Assembly (NCBI GenBank): GCA_964477265.1
Contig: CAYZDJ010000002.1
Location: forward strand, 1 to 64,000
Direction of reading: 5' to 3'
DNA: 64,000 nt
From: CAIVPM01 sp964477265
GTDB lineage: Bacteria > Bacteroidota > Bacteroidia > Chitinophagales > Chitinophagaceae
Shown here: positions 32,935-41,718 of the stretch, in pieces
Layout: every line of letters starts with the position of its first letter
Position numbering within the stretch: the stretch's first letter is position 1
The notes under the pieces: model-generated
Databases searched by the model: none
The model's input: the letters and a program-made list of their open reading frames with translations, nothing else
Told to the model about the DNA's origin: nothing
Made by a program: the position numbers and the translations under genes

Positions 32935-34297
32935 AACCAAAAGCATTTTTGTTGCAATATTTTTATTATTGGCTACACAAAATATAACTGCACAGGTTGA
33001 TACCTTTTTTATAGCAACCAAAAACGACTCTTTATTTTTTAGTAATGATTATAAGCAAATAGAAGAGCGTTATAATAAAAATATTGATGCTGTAAAAGGC
33101 GATTACAAAAAAGAGTTTAAAGAGATTTACAAAGAAAGATTTGAATATATTAAGCATCATTTTACCGAAAAAAAATTATTGACCAATGCTACAGCACAGG
33201 CTTATTTAAAGCAACTGCTAAATGAAATAATTAGCAATAATTCCTTACTGCAGGAACAGCCAATAAATATATTTTTTAACAAAACCGAAGTGCCTAATGC
33301 AACATTTGTTGGAGAGAATACAGTGTTCTTTAACACAGGTTTATTTGAAAGACTACAAAATGAAAGCCAGGTAGTATTTGTATTATGCCACGAATTATCT
33401 CATTTTTATTTAGACCATAGCAATAAACAAATTGAAAAATACATAACAACCGTTAACTCAAAAGAGTTTCAGGCAGAATTGAAAAGTATAAAAAAAGCAG
33501 AATATAAACAACGAGAAAGGGTTGAAAAATTGGCTTTGGGTTTGAAATTTGATAACAGAAAGCACTCAAGGTATAAAGAGTCTGAAGCAGATTCTTTGGC
33601 AATTGTTTTTATGAGTAAAACCAAATTTGATATAAGAGAAGCCGTTGGTCTTTTAGAAATTTTGGATGGTCTGGATAAAGATTCTTTTAACACAGAAAAA
33701 TGCCTGCAAACTACATTTAACAGCAACGAATTTCCATTTCAGAAAAAATGGATTGAAAAGGAAGAAGGATTGCTTGGAGGACACGCTGTAATTAAAGAAG
33801 ATACAACGATTGCAGATTCTATTAAAACCCACCCAGATTGTAAAAAAAGGATTGAAGCTGTAAAAAGACTTTTTGAAAAATATCCTCAGGGCAACGCACA
33901 AAAGTCTTTTTTAAATGCTGCTCTGTTTAGCCAGTTTAAGCAACAATTTAAGTTAGAAAATATTGCATTTTATACAGAGAAAAAATATTTGTCAAGTGCT
34001 TTGTATTATGCATTGATAAGACTAAGCAAGGAAGAGCCAAATCCTTATTTAATAACCACCATTGGCAACTTGTTTAACGAGTTTTATGCTGCCCAAAAAA
34101 CACATCAGTTAGGAAAATACACAGGTATGCCTTCGCCAGATTTTGATGCTTCGTATAATTTATTGTTGCAGTTTATACAAAACTTAAACTTAGATGATTA
34201 TAAAAACATCGGGTATCATTTTTTAAAAAAATATCAAAACCAATACTCAAAATTTATACAGTTTACAAATACAGTTATTGAAGCAAAAAAAATTTAG
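32924..34297 (+). CDS. M48 family metallopeptidase, exported
   Basis: A zinc protease with signal peptide; the ATG at 32924 (MLSKTKSIFVAIFLL) is preferred over 32882. The catalytic motif HELSH (His156, Glu157, His160) and the downstream third ligand in KESEADSLA are present. About 457 residues, with a C-terminal region of helices lacking recognisable TPR repeats. It is related to Oma1/BepA-type periplasmic proteases; a role in envelope quality control is inference. Confidence 0.85.
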   Translation: MLSKTKSIFVAIFLLLATQNITAQVDTFFIATKNDSLFFSNDYKQIEERYNKNIDAVKGDYKKEFKEIYKERFEYIKHHFTEKKLLTNATAQAYLKQLLNEIISNNSLLQEQPINIFFNKTEVPNATFVGENTVFFNTGLFERLQNESQVVFVLCHELSHFYLDHSNKQIEKYITTVNSKEFQAELKSIKKAEYKQRERVEKLALGLKFDNRKHSRYKESEADSLAIVFMSKTKFDIREAVGLLEILDGLDKDSFNTEKCLQTTFNSNEFPFQKKWIEKEEGLLGGHAVIKEDTTIADSIKTHPDCKKRIEAVKRLFEKYPQGNAQKSFLNAALFSQFKQQFKLENIAFYTEKKYLSSALYYALIRLSKEEPNPYLITTIGNLFNEFYAAQKTHQLGKYTGMPSPDFDASYNLLLQFIQNLNLDDYKNIGYHFLKKYQNQYSKFIQFTNTVIEAKKI

Positions 34298-34348
34298 TTA
34301 AAATGCTTTAAACCAATATTTTCGCCACACACACATTAAAAATACAAC

Positions 34349-35902
34349 ATGAAAAAAACTATTTCAACCGCACTAGCCATTTTAGTGCTTCAGTTTTCTT
34401 TTGCACAAGGAAAACTTACTTTAGACAATGTACAAAAAGCGTTCATAAAAGGTGCAGGTGCCATTTATGAAAACAAGCAGGTAAAAGGGTATTACATTTT
34501 CTACGAGAGCGATAAAATTGATAGAAAAACAAGAGAATACACTATTCAGATTTTAGATGAAAACTCTAACCCTGTTAAAAAAACCACTTTCCAAGACCAT
34601 AAAGACGTAAATATGTACGATGCTGAATTTAACGAAAACAGCTTGTGCTTTTTTTTAGTAAATGAAAAAGATAAAAAATATGTTTATAAAGTGTATGACT
34701 TGGATTGTAAACTAAAATATGAATATGAAAAGGAATATGACAAAGGTGATTTTATGTTATTGACTGGTCAAATTAATGCAATGGGAGGAGGAGATGACGC
34801 ATCAAGCAATACCTTAATTGCTATTCCTAAATTGGGCTTTGTTTCTTTAATGCCAGTAAGAGAAGGCGGGTCAAATGTTTTTGAGATTGGTTATTACTCT
34901 TCTGCAAGCAATAAAAGTTATGTGCAAAGACCAGAGTTTGAAGAAAAGCAAATTGGTGCAATGTGCCTTGCTGTTATTGATAGTACAATTTATCTGGAAG
35001 TTGGTAAAAAGAAACACTTACTAAGTGGTAAGCCAACAACTTCTACCTATGCATTTAATGTTGTTACTCAAAAAAAGGTTTTTGAATTAGATGAAAAAAT
35101 TGATCCTAAATATAAAAGCCTTCCAACGTTTTTAACGCTTGATGATAAAACAGGAAACTTATTAATGTCTGCAACATATTTTGATGAAGATGATAACATA
35201 TCAAAAGATTATGGTTTAGGTATTGCAATTTACACTCTTTCAAAAAGTGGTAAAATAGTTACTAAAGAATATAACCCTTGGCAAGGAGCGTTTTCAAAGT
35301 TTTTGAATGTAAACGATAAAGGCAAAATTGAAGATATTGGTTACTTATGTATTCAGGATATTAAAAGAACACCTGATGGAAAATTGATAGTTGCTGCTGA
35401 AGGCTATAAAAGAAAATTTAATGCAGCAGGTGCAGCATTATCAATACTTACAAGAAATACTAATAACGGATTTACCAAAATTGTAATTACAGATTTAGTA
35501 ATTATAGAATTTGACAATGCAAATAAATTGTCTAAAGCCACTACCTACAAAAAAAGAGAAGCAACTGCAGTAGCTGGTGCAATGGCTGACCAGGTTAGTC
35601 AACATGCTTTGGCATTGCTAATGAAATATGCAGGTTCTTTTGATTATAGTTTTACAACAGTTGCAAAAGATAATAGCTCATTCTCATTTTGCTATACCGA
35701 CTGGGAAAAAACTGATGATTATAAAGGCGGTACTTTTAACTCAATTAAATATAGCGATGGCAAGGTTACCACAGATAAAATTCAGCTTACTTCAAAAGCA
35801 AAAGTTACCAGGATATTTCCTGCCAAACAAGGATACGTAGGCATTTACGAATACTTTAAAAAGGAAAAGAAAATTGAATTTCATTTAGAGAAACTAAACT
35901 AA
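34349..35902 (+). CDS. Secreted hypothetical protein
   Basis: A 517-residue protein with signal peptide (about 1-19, ending FAQ) and mainly beta structure with repeated LxxDxxG-like segments suggesting a propeller-like or WD-like fold (for example KVYDLDCKLKYEYEKEY and TYAFNVVTQKKVFELDE). I do not recognise the family. A strong terminator follows. Confidence 0.7.
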   Translation: MKKTISTALAILVLQFSFAQGKLTLDNVQKAFIKGAGAIYENKQVKGYYIFYESDKIDRKTREYTIQILDENSNPVKKTTFQDHKDVNMYDAEFNENSLCFFLVNEKDKKYVYKVYDLDCKLKYEYEKEYDKGDFMLLTGQINAMGGGDDASSNTLIAIPKLGFVSLMPVREGGSNVFEIGYYSSASNKSYVQRPEFEEKQIGAMCLAVIDSTIYLEVGKKKHLLSGKPTTSTYAFNVVTQKKVFELDEKIDPKYKSLPTFLTLDDKTGNLLMSATYFDEDDNISKDYGLGIAIYTLSKSGKIVTKEYNPWQGAFSKFLNVNDKGKIEDIGYLCIQDIKRTPDGKLIVAAEGYKRKFNAAGAALSILTRNTNNGFTKIVITDLVIIEFDNANKLSKATTYKKREATAVAGAMADQVSQHALALLMKYAGSFDYSFTTVAKDNSSFSFCYTDWEKTDDYKGGTFNSIKYSDGKVTTDKIQLTSKAKVTRIFPAKQGYVGIYEYFKKEKKIEFHLEKLN

Positions 35903-35906
35903 ACAT

Positions 35907-35941
35907 AAAAAAATGCGAACTCAAAAGGTTCGCATTTTTTT
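35907..35941 (+). terminator. Intrinsic terminator
   Basis: Arms AAAAAAATGCGAAC (35907-35920) and GTTCGCATTTTTTT (35928-35941) with a 7-base loop, directly after the secreted protein gene. Confidence 0.9.
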
Positions 35942-36040
35942 ATGTTAACAATAAAGCAAGCATTGTAGCAACTGCAATGTGAATACTTACTTTACTAAAG
36001 ATTGCCTCAACTATTATATTTGCCCTTTAAATTTATTGCT

Positions 36041-37018
36041 ATGCTTAAAGTTGGTGTTTTTGGAGTTGGACATTTGGGTAAATACCATTTAAACAATTGG
36101 AAAGAAATTGATGGTGTAAAACTGGTTGGTTTTTTTGACCCTAATAATGAAACTGCAAAACAGGTTGCAGCAGATTATGGTTTAAAAAGATTTGTTGACG
36201 AAGAAAAATTAATTGAAGCTTGCGATATTATTGATATTGTTGTACCTACACAGTTTCATTATAATTTATGTATTAGTGCTATTCGAAAAGGCAAACACGT
36301 TTTTGTTGAAAAGCCTTTGACACACACAGTTCAAGAGGCAAAAGACATAATGGCAATGGTAAAGGAAGCTGGTGTTAAAATGCAGGTTGGACATGTTGAA
36401 AGATTTAATCCTGCTTTTCTGGCGTTGCAAAAAATTGATTTAAAACCAATGTTTATAGAAGTGCATCGTTTGGCACAATTTAATCCTCGTGGCACAGAAG
36501 TAAGTGTGATACTGGATTTGATGATTCATGATATTGACATTATTTTAAGCATGGTTAAAAGCACTGTTAAAACCATTAGTGCCAGTGGCGTTGCTGTGTT
36601 TACAGATACTCCAGATATTGCTAATGTGCGAATAGAATTTAACAATGGCTGTGTGGCTAATTTAACAAGCAGTAGAATAAGCATGAAGAAAATGAGGAAG
36701 ATGAGGATTATGCAAAAGGATGCTTATATTGGTGTTGATTTTTTAGATAAAAAAGCAGAAATCATTAAAATAAAATCGGCTGATGATGATAAAAAAGTTT
36801 TCAGTTTTGATGTGGAATTGCCAAATGGAAATAAAAAAACTATTGCTGTAGCCAATCCTAAAATTGAGGATGGAAATGCCATTTTACTTGAACTGCAAAG
36901 TTTTGTAGATGCTATAAAAAACGATACCCCAACAATTGTAAGTGAAGTAGATGGTTATATGGCAATGGATGTGGCACACCAAATATTGGCAAAGATTGGA
37001 AATGTGGCTGTGAATTAA
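36041..37018 (+). CDS. Gfo/Idh/MocA family oxidoreductase
   Basis: NAD(P)-dependent sugar-type oxidoreductase. ATG at 36041 (MLKVGVFG) is chosen because the Rossmann motif GVFGVGHLG starts there; the frame itself opens at a TTG at 36002. The family motif EKPLTHT with the catalytic-region lysine, and the MQVGHVERFNPAF segment (as in UDP-GlcNAc 3-dehydrogenase-like and LpxX-type proteins) are present. It precedes a glycosyl-phosphate transferase, so surface polysaccharide or lipid A sugar chemistry is possible. Confidence 0.87.
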   Translation: MLKVGVFGVGHLGKYHLNNWKEIDGVKLVGFFDPNNETAKQVAADYGLKRFVDEEKLIEACDIIDIVVPTQFHYNLCISAIRKGKHVFVEKPLTHTVQEAKDIMAMVKEAGVKMQVGHVERFNPAFLALQKIDLKPMFIEVHRLAQFNPRGTEVSVILDLMIHDIDIILSMVKSTVKTISASGVAVFTDTPDIANVRIEFNNGCVANLTSSRISMKKMRKMRIMQKDAYIGVDFLDKKAEIIKIKSADDDKKVFSFDVELPNGNKKTIAVANPKIEDGNAILLELQSFVDAIKNDTPTIVSEVDGYMAMDVAHQILAKIGNVAVN

Positions 37019-37029
37019 ACGAAAGCATT

Positions 37030-37085
37030 TGGTAGTTAGTCGTGAGTTTTAGAGAGTTCTTGCGTTAACTTGCTACTAACTCTCG
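37030..37085 (+). repeat. Degenerate heptamer-like array before the sugar transferase
   Basis: Words TGGTAGT, TAGTCGT, GAGTTTT, AGAGAGT and later GCTACTA, ACTCTCG. The register is weaker than in other arrays, but the site (10 bases from the next ATG) is the same. Confidence 0.4.
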
Positions 37086-37095
37086 ATAACAACAA

Positions 37096-38478
37096 ATGAA
37101 TAAACCCCTACACATTGCCTATTACGTAATTGCTGATTATATTGCAACTGCAATAAGTTGGCTGTTGCTGGGTGTGTATGTTTTTAACGATAAAAATATT
37201 CCTGCGTTAGTTATAACATCATTTACAATTGTTCCATTTTGCTGGCTTATCTTGTTTTTGCTTTTTGGAAGCTATGCTTTACCCATTCACAAAAAATCGA
37301 GGCTTAACGAATTTACAAATACAGTTATAGCAACGCTTACAGGCGGTTTGCTTATCTATTTTTTATTGCTATATAAAGGCAATATTGTTGGTGGTTTTTC
37401 TCACTACATAACTCTGGTTTTTATCTTTTTAATCAATTGCTTTTTTGTTTTTTTGTTGCGATGGTTTTTGCTTGTAAAATCAAAAAAAGATTTTTTAAGT
37501 GGCAGAATTTCCTTTAATACAATCATTATTGGCAACAATAATCAGGCTGTAAAAACCTATAACGAGCTACAAAAAAACTTTGCCTATTTAGGGTATAAAT
37601 TAGTAGGTTTTGTTAGCGATGATAACAATAAAAATGGGCTGCATAAATATTTGCCAAATCTTGGAAGCATTAGCCTTTTACAAAAAATAATTGATGAGCA
37701 AAAAGTGGTAAATGTTGTTGTTGCATTAAATAAAAATCAAAAAAATATTACCGAAGAAATAGTAAACAAATTGGCATTGAAAGATGTTGAAATAAAGCTT
37801 GTGCCTGATGTGCTTGATATTCTTTCAGGTTCTGTAAAAACATCTAATGTTTTTGGTGCAACTTTAATTGATTTGGATACAAGCCCATTAAAGCTGTGGC
37901 AACACAATGTTAAACGCCTGGTAGATGTATTGTTTGCATTTTCTGCATCGGTAATCCTAATTCCTGTATTCATCTATGTTGCAATACGCACAAGGCTTTC
38001 AAGCAAGGGAAGCATCATTTATACCCAGGAAAGAATTGGCTATAAAGGTCGTCCATTTACTATTTATAAATTTAGAAGCATGGTTGAAAATGCTGAAAAA
38101 AATGGCCCACAATTAAGCAGCGATAATGATGAAAGAATTACAAACTGGGGAAAGGTAATGCGTAAATGGAGACTTGATGAATTGCCTCAATTATGGAATA
38201 TTTTAATTGGCAATATGAGCCTTGTAGGTCCAAGGCCTGAACGAAAATTTTATATTAATCAAATTACAGCGACAACACCTTACTACAATTATTTATTTAA
38301 GGTAAAACCAGGTTTAACAAGCTGGGGCATGGTGCAATTTGGCTATGCCGAAACTGTTGAACAAATGATTGAGCGTATGCAATACGATTTGATTTATATT
38401 GAAAACACATCTTTACTACTCGACTTTAAAATTATGATTCACACAGTAAGAATTATTGTTTTGGGAAAAGGAAAGTAA
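37096..38478 (+). CDS. Polyprenyl glycosylphosphotransferase (WbaP/exopolysaccharide sugar transferase)
   Basis: Initiates exopolysaccharide or O-antigen repeat synthesis by moving a sugar-1-phosphate to undecaprenyl phosphate. Four membrane helices in residues 5-135, a Rossmann-like CoA-binding-type segment (about 140-240), a fifth helix at KRLVDVLFAFSASVIL, and the catalytic domain with ERIGYKGRPFTIYKFRSM, DELPQLWN and LVGPRPE. At 460 residues it is the long WbaP-like form. Confidence 0.92.
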   Translation: MNKPLHIAYYVIADYIATAISWLLLGVYVFNDKNIPALVITSFTIVPFCWLILFLLFGSYALPIHKKSRLNEFTNTVIATLTGGLLIYFLLLYKGNIVGGFSHYITLVFIFLINCFFVFLLRWFLLVKSKKDFLSGRISFNTIIIGNNNQAVKTYNELQKNFAYLGYKLVGFVSDDNNKNGLHKYLPNLGSISLLQKIIDEQKVVNVVVALNKNQKNITEEIVNKLALKDVEIKLVPDVLDILSGSVKTSNVFGATLIDLDTSPLKLWQHNVKRLVDVLFAFSASVILIPVFIYVAIRTRLSSKGSIIYTQERIGYKGRPFTIYKFRSMVENAEKNGPQLSSDNDERITNWGKVMRKWRLDELPQLWNILIGNMSLVGPRPERKFYINQITATTPYYNYLFKVKPGLTSWGMVQFGYAETVEQMIERMQYDLIYIENTSLLLDFKIMIHTVRIIVLGKGK

Positions 38479-38523
38479 TTTTAGTTACTGCATAATTTAT
38501 AAGCTTACTACTACATTTGCTAC

Positions 38524-38916
38524 ATGTCTTTCAAAATTAATTGGGATGCTTTTGGAGTTACTGTTTCTGTGGCATGTGCTATTCATTGTGCACTGCTGCC
38601 TTTGATATTAAGCAGTCTGCCATTGTTTGGTGTAGATATTATTGATAATATTTATTTTGAATATGGAATGATTGCACTTGCATTTTTAGTTGGTGCATAT
38701 TCATTGTATCATGGCTTTAAAAAGCACCACCATAGCTGGTTTCCATTTGTTATTTTCTCTTTAGGAATTTTATTTCTGATAAGTAAACAAATCTTTCACG
38801 AGTGGCATTTGTATTTGCTTGTGCCTGCGGTTGTGCTTATTATTCTTAGTCATTTTTTAAACTATAAATTTTGCCGTCATCATAATCATGCACATAAAGA
38901 TGACTGTGACCATTAG
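38524..38916 (+). CDS. MerC-domain membrane protein
   Basis: A 130-residue protein with four membrane helices. VACAIHCALLPLIL has the cysteine pair typical of MerC, and the C-terminal tail is rich in His/Asp/Cys (CRHHNHAHKDDCDH), suggesting metal binding. MerC-type proteins in Bacteroidota are often outside mercury operons; no mer genes are here. Metal transport or sensing is a guess. Confidence 0.82.
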   Translation: MSFKINWDAFGVTVSVACAIHCALLPLILSSLPLFGVDIIDNIYFEYGMIALAFLVGAYSLYHGFKKHHHSWFPFVIFSLGILFLISKQIFHEWHLYLLVPAVVLIILSHFLNYKFCRHHNHAHKDDCDH

Positions 38917-39312
38917 ATGAGACCTGATATTAGAAATATTGATGATATAAAAATACTGGTAGATAGTTTTTATAGCAAGGTATTGCAAAATGATGTGTTG
39001 AAACATATTTTTAACAATCCTGATTACTTTAATTTACAAACGCATTTGCCTGTAATGTATTCCTTTTGGGAAACAGTTTTGTTTTCAAATGCAAGCTACA
39101 AAGGCAATCCAATAGCAACACATATAGAACTTGATAAAAAGGAAAGCTTGCATGAAATACATTTTGCAACCTGGCTGCAAATTTGGTTTGCAACCATTGA
39201 CGAAAATTTTGAAGGCAACATTGCTAACGATGCAAAAAAGAAAGCAGAGCAAATGAAACTGTTAATGATGTTTAAAATAGATGCCAGCAGAAACAAAGGT
39301 TTCATTCAGTAG
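38917..39312 (+). CDS. Group 3 truncated hemoglobin
   Basis: A 131-residue globin that starts on the base after the MerC stop. MPVMYSFWETVLFSNASYKGNP, the proximal-histidine region LHEIHFATWLQIW and the short length match group 3 (TrHb3, ctb-like). Heme protein of uncertain role, often connected with oxygen or nitric oxide handling. Cotranscription with MerC is likely. Confidence 0.88.
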   Translation: MRPDIRNIDDIKILVDSFYSKVLQNDVLKHIFNNPDYFNLQTHLPVMYSFWETVLFSNASYKGNPIATHIELDKKESLHEIHFATWLQIWFATIDENFEGNIANDAKKKAEQMKLLMMFKIDASRNKGFIQ

Positions 39313-39360
39313 TTTTTTTGCAAATCCATTCCTTTACTTTTGTTTCCAAACAAAAATTTT

Positions 39361-40431
39361 ATGCAGTTCCGTAATTTTAAAATGGTTGGTTATGTGGTCT
39401 ATGGTCGTGGTAGTTTTAATCAGTTAAACGAAATACTGGCACCTCAAAGAAAAAATGGTGCACCAATGATTTTTTTGGTAGATCATTATTTTGAAGGAAA
39501 ATCTTTACCTAACAGAATCCCTTTGCAAGGAAATGATAAAATCATTTTTGCAGATGTAACCTATGAACCCAAAACCACGCAAGTAGATAAGCTTGCACAA
39601 CAGCTTAAAGATGAATTTGGAACTGTAAGTGGTGTAATTGGAATTGGTGGTGGTAGCACAATGGACTTGGCTAAAGCCGTTGGCTTAATGATGAATAATC
39701 CTGGCAGCAGTGCAGATTATCAGGGTTGGGATTTGGTAAAATGTGCAGGTGTTTATAAGGCTGGTATTCCAACTTTAAGTGGCACAGGTGCTGAAGTAAG
39801 CAGAACAACTGTGCTTACAGGACCAACAAGAAAACTAGGAATGAACAGTGACTTTACACCATTTGACCAGATTGTGCTTGACCCAGAATTATGTAAAGAT
39901 GCACCAGTAAATCAACGTTTTTATACAGGTATGGATTGCTATATTCATTGCATAGAAAGTTTAACAGGTACATACTTGAATGAGTTTAGCAAAAGCTATG
40001 GAGAGAAAGCTTTGCAATTGTGCAGAGAAGTATTTTTAGGTGGTGAATGGAATGATACTTATGATGATAAATTAATGATGGCAAGCTATGCTGGTGGAAT
40101 GAGCATTGCATATAGCCAGGTTGGTGTGGCACATGCAGTAAGTTATGGTTTAAGTTATTTGCTTGGTACAAAGCATGGTATTGGAAATTGTATTGTGATG
40201 AATCACCTTGAAGAATATTATCCTGAAGGTGTGGCAGAGTTTAAGCAAATGGTTGAGAAAAACAATATTGATATTCCACAAGGCATTTGCAAAGGCTTAA
40301 CAGAAGAGCAATTTGATACCATGATGAATGTGAGCTTAGGTATGAAACCTTTGTGGGAAAACGCTTTGGGAAAAGACTGGGAAAAAATAATGACAAGGGA
40401 AAAGTTGAGAGCATTGTATGAAAAACTATAA
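39361..40431 (+). CDS. Iron-containing alcohol dehydrogenase family protein (possibly KdnB-like)
   Basis: A 356-residue Fe-ADH/dehydroquinate synthase-fold enzyme. ATG at 39361 (MQFRNFKMVGYVVYG) is preferred over TTG at 39340. The NAD loop GIGGGSTMDLAKA, PTLSGTGAEVSRTTV and the metal-binding His/Asp residues in YTGMDCYIHCIES and AVSYGLSYLLGTKHG are intact. The N-terminal motif recalls KdnB, the 8-oxidase of 3-deoxy-manno-octulosonate, but a generic alcohol dehydrogenase cannot be excluded. Confidence 0.85.
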   Translation: MQFRNFKMVGYVVYGRGSFNQLNEILAPQRKNGAPMIFLVDHYFEGKSLPNRIPLQGNDKIIFADVTYEPKTTQVDKLAQQLKDEFGTVSGVIGIGGGSTMDLAKAVGLMMNNPGSSADYQGWDLVKCAGVYKAGIPTLSGTGAEVSRTTVLTGPTRKLGMNSDFTPFDQIVLDPELCKDAPVNQRFYTGMDCYIHCIESLTGTYLNEFSKSYGEKALQLCREVFLGGEWNDTYDDKLMMASYAGGMSIAYSQVGVAHAVSYGLSYLLGTKHGIGNCIVMNHLEEYYPEGVAEFKQMVEKNNIDIPQGICKGLTEEQFDTMMNVSLGMKPLWENALGKDWEKIMTREKLRALYEKL

Positions 40432-40446
40432 TCCAATTTGCGATGT

Positions 40447-40530
40447 ACGATTTTAGAATTACGATTTATTAACTATTTAATATTTCAAAATATCAATTCG
40501 TAATTCGTAAATCTAAAATCGTAATTACCT
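40447..40530. repeat. Heptamer array before pnuC (12 words)
   Basis: ACGATTT, TAGAATT, ACGATTT, ATTAACT, ATTTAAT, ATTTCAA, AATATCA, ATTCGTA, ATTCGTA, AATCTAA, AATCGTA, ATTACCT: 84 bases in exact 7-base register. The two halves are roughly inverted, so a hairpin is possible. It ends at the first base of the pnuC start codon. The 17-mer at 40505-40521 recurs inverted at 57972-57988. Confidence 0.85.
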
Positions 40531-41168
40531 TGCTACTCTCAATATTTCAACAACTTATTACTGGCATTCAGCAAACTTCTTCACTTGAGTTTATTGCTGT
40601 AATAGCTGGTATTGCAAGTGTTTGGTTTAGTCGAAAGGAAAATATTCTGGTTTACCCTGTTGGGTTAATCAATACAATTATTTACATCTACATAAGTTTT
40701 AAAGGCAAATTGTTTGGCGAAGCCAGTGTAAATTTTTATTATACTATAATGAGCATTTATGGCTGGATTTTATGGAATAAAAAAAATGAAGCCCAAACAG
40801 ATGTTGTTTTGCACATCACAACATCCTCTAAAAAAGAATGGCTGCAACACTTGAGTTTCTTTGCTGTTTTTTATATTGTTATTTATACTTGCCTCGCATT
40901 ATTAAAAATAAATTTTGCAAAAGACGCTATACCTTATGCTGATGCTTTTGCAAGTGCAACAGCCTACACAGGAATGTGGTTAATGGCAAAGAAAAAGGTT
41001 GAAAGCTGGTGGTGGTGGATAGCTACAAATATTGCCTCAATACCACTTTACTTTATAAAAGGATATGTTTTTACAAGTGTTCAATTTTTAGTGTTACTGG
41101 TACTTGCTATTGCAGGATTAATTGAATGGAAAAAGAAGAATATTGAACAAGGAACACAAAATGCTTAA
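40530..41168 (+). CDS. pnuC: Nicotinamide riboside transporter PnuC family
   Basis: A 212-residue membrane protein with about seven helices. The first is preceded by FIAVIAGIASVWFSRKEN, and FYYTIMSIYGWILW and the WWWWIATNIASIPLYFIKG segment carry the conserved PnuC residues. No upstream ATG exists; TTG at 40530 is the start. It overlaps the NadR-like kinase by 8 bases, so import and phosphorylation of nicotinamide riboside are probably coupled. PnuT-type thiamin transport is the alternative, but no TPP riboswitch is visible. Confidence 0.87.
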   Translation: MLLSIFQQLITGIQQTSSLEFIAVIAGIASVWFSRKENILVYPVGLINTIIYIYISFKGKLFGEASVNFYYTIMSIYGWILWNKKNEAQTDVVLHITTSSKKEWLQHLSFFAVFYIVIYTCLALLKINFAKDAIPYADAFASATAYTGMWLMAKKKVESWWWWIATNIASIPLYFIKGYVFTSVQFLVLLVLAIAGLIEWKKKNIEQGTQNA

Positions 41169-41718
41169 AAAAATAGTAATCATAGGACCAGAAAGCACAG
41201 GAAAAAGTACACTGTGTGAGCAATTAGCAAAGCATTACCAAACGCTTTGGTGTCCTGAGTTTGCTAGAGAATACCTTTTACAAAATGGAACAGATTATAG
41301 CTTTGATGATTTGTTAACTATAGCAAAAGGTCAGCTAAAACTTGAAGAAGATTATGAGTTGCAAGCCAAAGACCAAAGACCAAAGACTAATGACCTAATT
41401 TCCAATTTCCAATTCCTGATTATTGACACAGATATGTATGTAATGAAAGTATGGTGCGAGTATGTTTTTGGCAAATGCCATCAATATATTTTAGATGAAA
41501 TTGTTAATAGAAAATACGACTTGTATTTGCTATGCAACATAGACCTACCTTGGGTTGCAGATGAATTAAGAGAATACCCAAATGAACAACCACGCAAAGA
41601 ATTGTTTAATATTTATAAAGATATTCTCGCCAATCAATCTACGCCATGGACAATAATAAGTGGCAATAATGAAGAGCGTTTGCAGAGTGCTATAAAAGCA
41701 ATTAATGAATTAGCTTAA
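41161..41718 (+). CDS. NadR-like P-loop kinase with a repeat-derived insert
   Basis: A 185-residue AAA-type ATPase resembling the ribosylnicotinamide kinase domain of NadR. Walker A GPESTGKST lies at 8-16 and the catalytic IDTDMYVMKVW follows; WVADELREYPNE is also conserved. ATG at 41161 is preferred to 41122. Between helix (KLEEDYELQAK) and strand (FLIIDTD) is a segment, KDQRPKTNDLISNFQ, encoded by an array of 7-base words and apparently longer than in homologs I recall. The 3' end overlaps the convergent lipid kinase by 17 bases. Confidence 0.85.
   Translation: MLKKIVIIGPESTGKSTLCEQLAKHYQTLWCPEFAREYLLQNGTDYSFDDLLTIAKGQLKLEEDYELQAKDQRPKTNDLISNFQFLIIDTDMYVMKVWCEYVFGKCHQYILDEIVNRKYDLYLLCNIDLPWVADELREYPNEQPRKELFNIYKDILANQSTPWTIISGNNEERLQSAIKAINELA
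41367..41422 (+). repeat. Heptamer array inside the NadR-like coding sequence (8 words)
   Basis: CAAAGAC three times perfectly (41367-41387), then TAATGAC, CTAATTT, CCAATTT, CCAATTC, CTGATTA: 56 bases in unbroken 7-base register inside an intact reading frame. Confidence 0.9.

Noticed and set aside
40432..40530. Possible TPP or NAD-type riboswitch before pnuC
   Set aside because: The spacer is completely accounted for by the heptamer array, and no THI-box or other conserved riboswitch core is visible.
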